Origin: Desulfobulbaceae bacterium UBA2273
GTDB lineage: Bacteria > Desulfobacterota > Desulfobulbia > Desulfobulbales > Desulfurivibrionaceae
NCBI GenBank assembly: GCA_002347095.1
Contig: DDWZ01000011.1
Coordinates: forward strand, 65,780-129,779
Direction: 5' to 3'
Length of the DNA: 64,000 nucleotides
In this document: positions 1-9,956 of the stretch, piece by piece
How the letters are laid out: each line of letters begins with the position of its first letter
How positions within the stretch are numbered: position 1 is the first letter of the stretch
The notes under the pieces: model-generated
Database searches by the model: none
What the model saw: the letters and a program-made list of their open reading frames with translations, nothing else
What the model was told of the DNA's origin: nothing
Position numbers and translations under genes: made by a program

Positions 1-51
1 CTTCGGCAATCTCAGGAGAGCCCTGTCGAAGGGGGTTGTCCTTCTGCTCTG
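1..51. repeat. Partial CTTCGACAGGCTCAGG-type repeat
   Basis: The first bases carry CTGTCGAAGGG and CTCAGGAGAGCC, a degenerate match to the CCTTCGACAGGCTCAGG family that occurs three more times near 60.1-60.35 kb. It lies just downstream of the aminotransferase stop codon and may be cut by the window edge. Confidence 0.4.
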
Positions 52-1230
52 TTAGGCCAGAGTCTTGGCCTTGGCCAATGCCTTTTTGAAACCCTCGGCG
101 GAGCGGCTGATCACCGCATCCTCCACGCAGAAGGCAAGGCGGAAATAACCCGGCATCCCAAAGCCCCTCCCCGGCACGCCCAAAATCTTCTCCTCGGCCA
201 GCAGCCCGACAAACTGGGCATCGTCACCGATGGGCGATTTGGGGAACATGTAGAAGGCGCCCTTGGGCGGGACAAACTCGTAGCCAGCCTCGCTCAGCAC
301 CTTGCAGAACAGCTCGCGGCGGCGGGTATAGATACTGGTGTCCACCGTGATTCCCTGCAGCTCCGCAACCACCCGCTGCATCAGAGCCGGGGCATTGACA
401 AAGCCCAGAATCCGGTTGGCCAGGGTCATGGCTCCGAGCAACTGGGCTTTGCCCTCGATTTCAGGATGCACCGCGATGTAGCCGATGCGCTCGCCGGGCA
501 GGGAGAGATCCTTGGAATAGGAAGAAACGATGAGGCTGTTGGGGTAGGCGGCAAAGATGCTGGGCACGGTATGATTGTCGTAGACGATCTTGCGGTAGGG
601 TTCGTCACTGATCAGGTAGACGGTCTGCGGGGCTTTTTTGAGCACTTCGGCCAGTCCGGCAAGCTCCGCGGACGAATAGATCTGGCCGGTGGGGTTGTTG
701 GGGCTGTTGATGATGATTGCCTTGGTTTTGGACGTGATGGCCGCCTCGATGGCTGCCAGGTCCAGGCTGAAATCCTGCGCGGTGTTGACGATCTTCGTTG
801 CCCCGCCGTGGTTGTCCACATAGAAGTTGTATTCGACAAAGAAGGGGGCGAGGATTATCACCTCGTCGCCCGGGTCGAGCAGGGCTTTCATGGTCACGTT
901 GATGGCCCCGGCCGCGCCCACGGTCATCAAGATATCGTCCTGGCCCACGGCCATGCCCTGTTCGGCGCCGATCTGTTTTGCCACCGCCTCCCGGACAAAG
1001 GGGTAGCCGTTGTTGGCCATGTAGCCGTGGCTGCCAGGGCCTTCCGCCGCAGTCACCTTGCGTACTGCCTCCTGATATTGGGCGGGCGGCGGCAGGTCGG
1101 GGTTGCCGAGGCTGAAATCGCAGACCTGGTCCGCGCCGTATTGGGCCTTGAGTTTTGCGCCTTCCTCGAACATTTTGCGGATCCAGGAGGAGCGTTCCGC
1201 GAAAGCGAGCATTTTTTGGGAGATGGCCAT
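52..1230 (-). CDS. Class I/II pyridoxal-phosphate aminotransferase
   Basis: A 392-residue fold-type I aminotransferase of the aspartate/aromatic aminotransferase superfamily. Visible motifs are NNPTG (about residue 178), SDEPY (about 208) and SSYSKDLSLPGER, whose lysine (about 240) should form the Schiff base with PLP. I chose the ATG at 1230, which follows AAGG by 8 nt, over the upstream ATG at 1260, which has no ribosome binding site. It is the last gene of a minus-strand train with arylpyruvate oxidoreductase, two phenylacetate-CoA ligases and a Liv-type transporter. The probable role is therefore transamination of imported amino acids (phenylalanine, tyrosine, tryptophan or branched-chain) to 2-oxoacids for IorAB. 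A repeat-rich 230-bp gap separates it from paaK, so it may also have its own promoter. Substrate is inferred from context only. Confidence 0.88.
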   Translation of the reverse strand: MAISQKMLAFAERSSWIRKMFEEGAKLKAQYGADQVCDFSLGNPDLPPPAQYQEAVRKVTAAEGPGSHGYMANNGYPFVREAVAKQIGAEQGMAVGQDDILMTVGAAGAINVTMKALLDPGDEVIILAPFFVEYNFYVDNHGGATKIVNTAQDFSLDLAAIEAAITSKTKAIIINSPNNPTGQIYSSAELAGLAEVLKKAPQTVYLISDEPYRKIVYDNHTVPSIFAAYPNSLIVSSYSKDLSLPGERIGYIAVHPEIEGKAQLLGAMTLANRILGFVNAPALMQRVVAELQGITVDTSIYTRRRELFCKVLSEAGYEFVPPKGAFYMFPKSPIGDDAQFVGLLAEEKILGVPGRGFGMPGYFRLAFCVEDAVISRSAEGFKKALAKAKTLA

Positions 1231-1271
1231 GGGGTTCACCTTGAAAGAGTTGTAACGCAAAGTTGTTTGTT

Positions 1272-1385
1272 ATTGACCCGGCGAGTAAATACGTCATGCC
1301 CGAATGCCTTAGTCGGGCATCCACACCCATGGATTCCCGCCTTCGCGGGAATGACGGTTTAGATATTTAACCACCGAAGCAACAG
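1272..1385. repeat. ~112-bp interspersed element, left copy
   Basis: Contains two hairpins, ATGCCCGA...TCGGGCAT and GATTCCCGCCTTCGCGGGAATGAC, and ends with ATTTAACCACCGAAGCAA. The same element occurs almost intact in inverted orientation at 62681-62793, including the flanking GGCGAGTAAATACGTCATGCCCGA. A shorter relative of the second hairpin, CACCCCGGCGAATGCCGGGGTCCAG, follows at 1412-1437. It fills the gap between paaK and the aminotransferase gene. The GCGAAGGCGGGAATCCA motif is a widespread bacterial intergenic repeat. Confidence 0.8.
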
Positions 1386-1460
1386 TATCGCTTGATTCGT
1401 AAAAAGAATCGTCACCCCGGCGAATGCCGGGGTCCAGCCTTGTTGCAATTTTTCAGTGTA

Positions 1461-2759
<1,299 letters not shown>

Positions 2760-2771
2760 GGTCGCCTCCTG

Positions 2772-3497
2772 CTAATTTTCCTTCACATCCCTTCCCAGAT
2801 AGGCCCGCTGCACATCCCGGTTGGCCAGCAGTTCGTCCGCCTGGCCTTCGAGGATGATCTTGCCGGTTTCCAGCACATAGCCCCGATCCGCCACCTTGAG
2901 GGCGGCCTTGGCATTCTGCTCGATGAGCAGCACGGTGTTGCCCTCTTCCCGCAGCCGTTCGATGATGCGGAAGATGTTTTTCACCACCAGCGGGGCCAGG
3001 CCGGTGGAGGGTTCGTCCAGCATGATCAGGGCGGGTTTGGCCATGAGCGCCCTGCCCATGGCCAGCATCTGCTGCTCGCCGCCGGAAAGGGTGCCGGCCA
3101 ATTGAGCCTTGCGTTCGCGCAGCACCGGGAAGAGGTCGTAGATGTATTCAATCCCTTCCCGCAACTGCTCTTTTCCCTGCCGGTGCTGCACATAGCTGCC
3201 CAGGACCAGGTTTTCCCGCACGCTCATGGTGGCGAAAACCTGCCTGCCCTCGGGCACCAACGAACAGCCCCGGAAAACGATTTTTTCGGCCTTGAGGGTT
3301 TCGATGTTCTGCCCCTTGAGGACGATTTCGCCGGCCGTTGCCCGGACCAGCCCGGTGATGGTGGAAAGCAGGGTGGTCTTGCCCGCGCCGTTGGCGCCGA
3401 TGAGGGTGACGATCTCGCCGGGGTTGACGTGCAGGGAGATGCGCTTGAGCACCCGGAGCTTGCCGTAGCCTGCCTCCAGATTTTTTATCCTAAGCAT
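2772..3497 (-). CDS. livF: Branched-chain/aromatic amino acid ABC transporter ATPase LivF
   Basis: A 241-residue ABC ATPase of the LivF type. It has Walker A GANGAGKTT (about residues 34-42), signature LSGGEQQMLAMGRAL, Walker B ALIMLDEPS and the H-loop replaced by IEQNA, which is normal for LivF. It works with LivG at the cytoplasmic face of the LivHM permease. The start overlaps the end of livG by 8 nt, indicating translational coupling. Confidence 0.95.
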   Translation of the reverse strand: MLRIKNLEAGYGKLRVLKRISLHVNPGEIVTLIGANGAGKTTLLSTITGLVRATAGEIVLKGQNIETLKAEKIVFRGCSLVPEGRQVFATMSVRENLVLGSYVQHRQGKEQLREGIEYIYDLFPVLRERKAQLAGTLSGGEQQMLAMGRALMAKPALIMLDEPSTGLAPLVVKNIFRIIERLREEGNTVLLIEQNAKAALKVADRGYVLETGKIILEGQADELLANRDVQRAYLGRDVKEN

Positions 3498-4254
3498 CGT
3501 CTTCCCCCAGATAGATTTTGATCACCTCGCTGTTATGCTGGATCTCGGCGGGGGTGCCCTCGGCGATCTTCTGGCCGAAGGAGAGCACCACGATTTCGTG
3601 GGAGATATCCATAACCAGGGACATGTCGTGTTCGACCAGCAGGACCGTGATGCCGCGCTGGTTGATGGTGCTGATCAGCCGGGCCACTTCGGCGGTTTCG
3701 TAGATGTTGAGCCCGGCAGCCGGTTCGTCCAGGAGCAGCAGCTCCGGTTCCATGGCCAGGGCGCGGGCGAACTCCACGGCCCGTTGCTGGCCGAAGGCCA
3801 GGCTGGTCGCTTCGACCTCGGCCAGGTCGGCGATGTCGAGCAGGGCCAGCAGCTCAAGGCTCTTCTCGCGGATGGCTATTTCTTCCCGCCTGGTCCAGGG
3901 CAGATTGAGCATTCCGGAGATGAACCCGGCCCGGCTCCGGCAATGGCGGCCGATCATCACGTTTTCGAGAGCGGTCATTCCGGGGCAAAGCTTGATATTC
4001 TGGTAGGTGCGGGCCATGCCGCGCTCGGCGATGCGGAAGGGCGGCAATCCATGGATGGGCAGGCCCTTGAAATGGATGGCGCCGGAGCTTGGCGGCAGGG
4101 CGCCGGAGATCAGGTTGAAGAGCGTGGTCTTGCCCGCGCCGTTGGGGCCGATCACCGCCTTGATCATCCCGGGGTGCACGGAAAAATTGACATCGCTCAC
4201 CGCCTGGAGTCCGCCGAAGCGGCGGTTCAGATTGTTGACTTCAAGCAGCATCAC
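3490..4254 (-). CDS. livG: Branched-chain/aromatic amino acid ABC transporter ATPase LivG
   Basis: A 254-residue ABC ATPase, larger than LivF as usual. Walker A is GPNGAGKTT, the signature appears as LAFGQQRAVEFARAL, Walker B as LLLLDEPAAGLN, and the H-loop as VEHDM. The start is GTG at 4254 or the adjacent ATG at 4251; both sit in the overlap with the livM stop, behind GAGGTG. It forms the ATPase pair with LivF in the HAAT-family transporter encoded here. Confidence 0.95.
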   Translation of the reverse strand: MMLLEVNNLNRRFGGLQAVSDVNFSVHPGMIKAVIGPNGAGKTTLFNLISGALPPSSGAIHFKGLPIHGLPPFRIAERGMARTYQNIKLCPGMTALENVMIGRHCRSRAGFISGMLNLPWTRREEIAIREKSLELLALLDIADLAEVEATSLAFGQQRAVEFARALAMEPELLLLDEPAAGLNIYETAEVARLISTINQRGITVLLVEHDMSLVMDISHEIVVLSFGQKIAEGTPAEIQHNSEVIKIYLGEDDA

Positions 4255-5306
4255 TCACCTCGCTTCAGCAGGCGTTTGAGGCCTTGGGGCAGGGAAAGCC
4301 CGAGCAGGCCGCGGGGAGCGAAGAGCATGATCACGATGAGGATAAGGCCGAAGACCGCATCGTCGTAGGAACCGAACATCCCGCGCAGGGACATGATGTT
4401 GAGCAACGAGCCCATGACCAAGGCGCCCCAGAGGTTGGCCATGCCGCCGATGGCCACGATGGCCACATAGCGCACCGACTTCATGATCCCCGCCTCGGAG
4501 GGACCGATGCCGCCGTTGTAATGGGTGAGAAAGATCCCGGCCACGGCGGCGAGCACCGCGCTGATCACGAAGGTATTGAGCTTGTAACGGGCGGTGTTTA
4601 CTCCCATGGCATTGGTGGCGTCCTCGGCTCCGTGGATGGCGCGCAACGCCCGGCCCACCCGGGAGTGGATCAGGTTGGCGAGCAGCCACATGGCGCAGGC
4701 CACCATACCCCAGGCAAGGTAGTAGTTGCTCACCCTGCTTTCAAAACCGCCGCTCACCGCAAGCCCCGGGAAGAGCGGAAAGGCCGGCACCTCGGAGATG
4801 CCGTCCGCCTCGCCGAAAAGGGGAGAGGCCAGAACCAACCGGTAAACGATGATGCCGAAACCCAGGGTGGCCATGGCCAGGTAATGCCCCTTGAGCTTGA
4901 GCACCGGGATGCCGATCCCATATGCCACGGCAATGGTGATCAGGATGGCGCAAGCAAAGGCCGCCCAGGGATGCACATGGAGCACGGCACCGCCGAACAT
5001 GTCCTGGCCGGTGACCGTGCACCCCAGTTTGTCCAGCAGCACGAGGACGGGATTGTCCTGGTAGGGGGTCAGGTCGCGGGTGGTGAGCATGGCGGAGAGA
5101 TAGCCACCGATGGCGAAAAACCCTGCGTGGCCGAGGGAGATCTGTCCGGCATAGCCCATGAGCAGGCAGAGGCCGACGATGACCAGCGAATAATAGGCGG
5201 CCATGGTCAGCGGGGTCAGGTAAAAGGCGGTGCCGGTGGCGTGGGTGAGCTGCTGAACGCCAATCGCCGTCAGCACCAACAAAGCCAGGGGCAGGTGACG
5301 TTTCAT
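4251..5306 (-). CDS. livM: Branched-chain/aromatic amino acid ABC transporter permease LivM
   Basis: A 351-residue integral membrane permease of the LivM family. Hydrophobic segments run from the N-terminus (MKRHLPLALLVLTAIGVQQL) to near the end, and the conserved permease signature GHAGFFAIGGYLSAML is present. The ATG at 5306 lies 2 nt past the livH stop codon. The same frame stays open upstream inside livH, but that extension is a shadow of livH. A roughly 40-residue hydrophilic loop (DLTPYQDNPVLVLLDKLGC and following) between the first helices is longer than in enteric LivM. It pairs with LivH to form the transmembrane channel. Confidence 0.93.
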   Translation of the reverse strand: MKRHLPLALLVLTAIGVQQLTHATGTAFYLTPLTMAAYYSLVIVGLCLLMGYAGQISLGHAGFFAIGGYLSAMLTTRDLTPYQDNPVLVLLDKLGCTVTGQDMFGGAVLHVHPWAAFACAILITIAVAYGIGIPVLKLKGHYLAMATLGFGIIVYRLVLASPLFGEADGISEVPAFPLFPGLAVSGGFESRVSNYYLAWGMVACAMWLLANLIHSRVGRALRAIHGAEDATNAMGVNTARYKLNTFVISAVLAAVAGIFLTHYNGGIGPSEAGIMKSVRYVAIVAIGGMANLWGALVMGSLLNIMSLRGMFGSYDDAVFGLILIVIMLFAPRGLLGLSLPQGLKRLLKRGE

Positions 5307-5308
5307 GG

Positions 5309-6199
5309 CTAGAACTCCTTCAGACCCGCGGCGTCCTTGGAGCCGAACAGGCCATGCGGACGGAAGAAGAGGATGGCCAGCAGAAGGGTGATGGCAATGG
5401 CGTCCTGAAAGGCCAGCGGCACCACGCTGACGCTGAAGGCTTCGATCAGGCCGAGCAGGAGCCCTGCGGTCACCGCGGCCATGCTGCTGCCCAACCCACC
5501 GAGGATGGCCACGGTGAACCCCTTGATCGCCAAACCCGTGCCGATATCGTATTGAGTGTAGGTGATGGGGCTCATCACGCAGCCGGCCAGGGCGCCGATT
5601 CCGGCGGAGAGCATGAAGGAGAGGGTGACCATGTTTTTGGTGCTGATGCCGCACAGGGTCGCGGCCATCCGGTTGGCGGCGCAGGCTTGCATCTTCTTGC
5701 CTTGGAGGGTGTATTTGAAAAACAGGCTCAAGGCAAGGACCATCACCGCGCAGACCCCGATCACCCAGAGCACCTGCGGCGAAACCCGGGCGCCCAGCAC
5801 CTGGATGGTGGTGATCTCGTTGCCCGCGAAATAGGGCAGCGAGCGCACCCCATCCCCCCAGATATGCAGGGCAGCCTCGCGGATCAGGATGGAGATGCCG
5901 ATGGTGATGATGATCATCCGCAGCACCGAGGGGCGATCCAGCCAGCGGATGAAAAGGATCTCCACCAGGGCGCCGATGAGCATCACCACGACCACGGCCG
6001 CCCCGATGGCCAGAGGCAGCGGCAGCCACTGGGTGAGGGAGATGGCAGTCATCCCGCCCAGCATCACGAACTCGCCCTGGGCGAAATTGATGATGCCGGT
6101 GGTGTTGTAGATGATATTGAAGCCGATGCCCACGATGGCGTAGATGATGCCGTAGGTGACGCCGGCCAGCAGATATTGGCTGAAGAGTTCGAGGGTCAT
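5309..6199 (-). CDS. livH: Branched-chain/aromatic amino acid ABC transporter permease LivH
   Basis: A 296-residue permease of the LivH family with about eight hydrophobic segments. The characteristic stretch NIIYNTTGIINFAQGEFVMLGG occurs near residues 28-50, and LGGLGSSMAAVTAGLLLG near 235 is the LivH EAA-like region. It is followed after 2 nt by livM. It is separated from livK by a ~100-bp purine-rich repeat spacer, so livK may be expressed at a higher level than the permeases. Confidence 0.94.
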   Translation of the reverse strand: MTLELFSQYLLAGVTYGIIYAIVGIGFNIIYNTTGIINFAQGEFVMLGGMTAISLTQWLPLPLAIGAAVVVVMLIGALVEILFIRWLDRPSVLRMIIITIGISILIREAALHIWGDGVRSLPYFAGNEITTIQVLGARVSPQVLWVIGVCAVMVLALSLFFKYTLQGKKMQACAANRMAATLCGISTKNMVTLSFMLSAGIGALAGCVMSPITYTQYDIGTGLAIKGFTVAILGGLGSSMAAVTAGLLLGLIEAFSVSVVPLAFQDAIAITLLLAILFFRPHGLFGSKDAAGLKEF

Positions 6200-6202
6200 T
6201 TT

Positions 6203-6303
6203 TGAGAACAGGCGAAAGGAAAAAGGAGAAAGGAGAAAGGAGGAAGATACCGACCTCCCCCTTGTCTTCAGCCTTTCTCCTTTAACCTTTGTCCTTTATC
6301 CTA
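6203..6303. repeat. Purine-rich heptad-like intergenic repeat between livH and livK
   Basis: Runs of (A)AAGG spaced 6-8 bases apart (AGGAAAAAGGAGAAAGGAGAAAGG) are followed by the complementary arm (CCTTTCTCCTTTAACCTTTGTCCTTTATCC), giving a large imperfect hairpin. The string AAAGGAGAAAGGCTGAAG is shared with the spacer at 9280-9372. It may act as an mRNA-stabilising or attenuating hairpin between livK and livHMGF, or it may be only a repetitive element. Confidence 0.6.
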
Positions 6304-6306
6304 AAT

Positions 6307-7452
6307 TTATTTCTTGTATTCGACGAAATTGCCGCCCTTGACGGTGAGCATGGTCACCGAATCGGTGCCCAGGCCGTTGTGGTCGGTGGGGGAAAAGTTG
6401 AAGACTCCGGCGGTGCCGACAAAGCCTTTCAGGTTTTCAATGGCGTCACGCACCTTTTCCCGGTTGGTCCCGGCCACTTCGATGCCGCGGCAGAGGATCT
6501 TGAAGGCATCGTAGCCATGGCCGCCGAAGGTGCTCACCTCTTCCTTGAATTTCGCTTCGTAGTTCTTGGTGTAGCTGGTCAGCACCGCCTTCTGGGGATG
6601 CTTGTCCGCCAGTTTGTCGGCGATGAGCAGGCGGCCGGCCGGAAAGATGACCCCCTCGGCGGCAGCGCCCGCGGCCTGGACGTATTTGATGTTGCCGAAG
6701 CCGTGGCTCTGGTAGATGGGCACGTTCCAGCCGGCCTGACGGATGTTCTTGAGCACGATGGCCTGGGCCGGTTCCACGGACCAGTTGATCACTGCCTGAA
6801 TCTCCTTGTTGGCGGCCAGTTTGGCCACAATGGCGGAAAGGTCGGTGGCTTTGCTGTCATACACCTCGGTGGCCAGAACCCGGATGCCGTACTCCGGAGC
6901 CTGCTTCTCGATCTGGCCCTTGCCTGCCTGGCCGAAGCCGGTGTTGCTGGCCAGCACCGCCACCTTGCTGATCTTGGCGCTCTTCATGTTCTCGAAGATC
7001 GCATGGACCACATGGCTGTCTTTCTGGGGGGTTTTGAACACATACTTGGCCACCGGCTCGACGATCTGTTCGGCTGCGGCGCAGGAGAGGAGGATGGTTT
7101 TCCCGGCTTCGCAGATCTGTTTGATCTTGAGGGTTTCGCCGCTGGTGGAGGGGCCGATGATGGCGAAGACTTTTTCCTCTTCGATGAGCTGCTTGGCAAA
7201 GGAGATGGCTTTTTCCGGGTTGCCGCCGGAGTCCTTGATCACCAGTTCGATCTTGTTGCCGTTGATCCCGCCCTTGGCATTGAGCTCCTCGGCCAGCATT
7301 TCCAGGGTCCGCGCCTCGGGGCCGCCCAAAAACGAGGCCGGGCCGGTTACCGCCAGAATGGCGCCCACCTTGATCGTTTCGGCTACAGCCAGGGAAACCG
7401 ACAGGGCCAGCGAGGCCGCGAGCATGATGACAACTGTAAATGATCGTTTCAC
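6307..7452 (-). CDS. livK: Periplasmic amino acid-binding protein (LivK/BraC type)
   Basis: A 381-residue substrate-binding protein of the receptor-ligand-binding (Leu/Ile/Val) family. The signal peptide is KRSFTVVIMLAASLALSVSLAVAE with likely cleavage after AVA, followed by TIKVGAILAVTGPASFLGGPEARTLE, the usual family start. I place the start at GTG 7452 because it is preceded by GAGGAG with 6 nt spacing. The in-frame ATG at 7488 would add 12 charged residues in front of the signal peptide. The family binds branched-chain and also aromatic amino acids or aromatic acids. Given the surrounding arylpyruvate genes, an aromatic ligand is plausible. Confidence 0.92.
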   Translation of the reverse strand: MKRSFTVVIMLAASLALSVSLAVAETIKVGAILAVTGPASFLGGPEARTLEMLAEELNAKGGINGNKIELVIKDSGGNPEKAISFAKQLIEEEKVFAIIGPSTSGETLKIKQICEAGKTILLSCAAAEQIVEPVAKYVFKTPQKDSHVVHAIFENMKSAKISKVAVLASNTGFGQAGKGQIEKQAPEYGIRVLATEVYDSKATDLSAIVAKLAANKEIQAVINWSVEPAQAIVLKNIRQAGWNVPIYQSHGFGNIKYVQAAGAAAEGVIFPAGRLLIADKLADKHPQKAVLTSYTKNYEAKFKEEVSTFGGHGYDAFKILCRGIEVAGTNREKVRDAIENLKGFVGTAGVFNFSPTDHNGLGTDSVTMLTVKGGNFVEYKK

Positions 7453-7516
7453 CTTTTTCTCCTCATGATAAGTGATGGAATTTCCCAAAGAGGCATTTCG
7501 GCCCCTGATTGTGTGC

Positions 7517-7948
7517 TTACAGGGCGTGGACCTCGTCGTCGCTCAATAACCGGCAGCCCGCCTTCTGGAAGACCTCCACCGCCGCGTCCTGATCGTCGAA
7601 GCGGAACAGGAGCATGCCGGACTCGCCGCTTTTCTTGGTGAAGGCGTACATGTATTCCACGTTGAGTCCGGCCTTGCGCACCACCTGGAGGATGCAGTCC
7701 AGGGCGCCGGGCTTGTCCGGCACCTCGACGACCAGCACCTCGGTGATCCCCACGGTGAAGCCGTTTTCCTTCAAAACCTGCTGAGCCTTGTTGGTGTCGT
7801 TGACCACCAGCCGCAGAATGCCGAAATCAGCGGTGTCCGCCAGGGACAGCGCCCGGATGTTGATGGCGTTTTCCGCCAAAGTGTGGCTGATGTCGGCCAG
7901 ACGGCCCGACTTGTTTTCCAGGAAGATCGCAATCTGTTTTACCTTCAT
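7517..7948 (-). CDS. Tandem ACT-domain protein
   Basis: A 143-residue protein made of two ACT repeats, residues about 1-70 (KQIAIFLENKSGRLADISHTLAENAINIRALSL) and about 71-143 (VVEVPDKPGALDCILQVVRKAGLNVEYMYAF). ACT domains bind amino acids and regulate enzymes or transport. Standalone pairs of this kind are commonly encoded beside phenylacetate-CoA ligase and IorAB in anaerobes. It lies between paaK and livK, has GAGGGG upstream of its ATG, and is probably an aromatic amino acid sensor for this pathway. Its target is unknown. Confidence 0.85.
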   Translation of the reverse strand: MKVKQIAIFLENKSGRLADISHTLAENAINIRALSLADTADFGILRLVVNDTNKAQQVLKENGFTVGITEVLVVEVPDKPGALDCILQVVRKAGLNVEYMYAFTKKSGESGMLLFRFDDQDAAVEVFQKAGCRLLSDDEVHAL

Positions 7949-7962
7949 GGTGTACCCCTCCC

Positions 7963-9264
<1,302 letters not shown>

Positions 9265-9279
9265 TGCGTTTTTCCTTGA

Positions 9280-9371
9280 AAAAAAGGTGAAAGGAGAAAG
9301 GCTGAAGGCCAAAGGATGAGGATGTTCGCGTCCTTCCCATTGCACCTTGAACCTTGTGCCTTTTGCCTTGC
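9280..9371. repeat. Purine-rich repeat spacer between iorB and paaK
   Basis: Shares AAAGGAGAAAGGCTGAAG with the livH-livK spacer and has a pyrimidine-rich complementary arm (ACCTTGAACCTTGTGCCTTTTGCCTT), so it can also fold into a long imperfect hairpin. Relative to the transcript it lies in the opposite orientation to the 6.2-kb copy. Confidence 0.55.
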
Positions 9372-9956
9372 TTATTGTCCTGCCTTGCGGCCCTCTTGGA
9401 AGGCCTGCAGATTGACGTCAAGAATCTTGGGGGGTAGCCGTTTCTTGATCACCTCCACCCAGGTTGCTTCGTTCATGGGCAGATAGCGGGAGAGCACCCC
9501 CACCAGGGCCACGTTCACCGCCTTGAGGTTGCCCACCTTCCGGGCGATGGCGAATGCATCCACCGGCACCACGGTGATGGATCGGCTGGTCAGTTCATCG
9601 AGGCACTGGTCCGGGTAGGTCATCTTGCCGGTGGCCACTGCGGGCGGGGCGATCTTCTGGGTGTTGACGATTACCGTGCTCTTGGCGTTGAGAAGAGGCA
9701 GGTAGCGTACCGCCTCCATCATCTCGAAGGCGAGCATGATGTCCACCGTGCCCGGCTCGATGAGTGGCGAGTAGACCTTGTCGGTGCCGAAGCGCAGATG
9801 CGCCTCCACCGAGCCGCCGCGCTGGGCCATGCCGTGCACCTCGCTTTTTTTGACGTCGAAGCCCCCAGCCAGCAGGGCATGGGCGGTGAGCTCGCTGGCC
9901 AGCAAAATGCCCTGGCCGCCAACCCCGCAAAAATGGATGTTTCCGTGCTCTTTCAT
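9372..9956 (-). CDS. iorB: Indolepyruvate ferredoxin oxidoreductase, beta subunit
   Basis: A 194-residue gamma-type 2-oxoacid:ferredoxin oxidoreductase domain. It starts [22 protein letters not shown] and contains the family segment [22 protein letters not shown]. With IorA it oxidatively decarboxylates arylpyruvates (indolepyruvate, phenylpyruvate, hydroxyphenylpyruvate) to aryl-acetyl-CoA while reducing ferredoxin. Its ATG shares one base with the iorA TAA stop, so translation is coupled. The frame is open much further upstream, but that extension is a shadow of iorA. Confidence 0.94.
   Translation of the reverse strand: MKEHGNIHFCGVGGQGILLASELTAHALLAGGFDVKKSEVHGMAQRGGSVEAHLRFGTDKVYSPLIEPGTVDIMLAFEMMEAVRYLPLLNAKSTVIVNTQKIAPPAVATGKMTYPDQCLDELTSRSITVVPVDAFAIARKVGNLKAVNVALVGVLSRYLPMNEATWVEVIKKRLPPKILDVNLQAFQEGRKAGQ

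Noticed and set aside
466..1362. Long antisense open frames over the aminotransferase, paaK, liv and ior genes
   Set aside because: They lack ribosome binding sites and recognisable domains, and track the GC-rich third positions of the real genes on the other strand.
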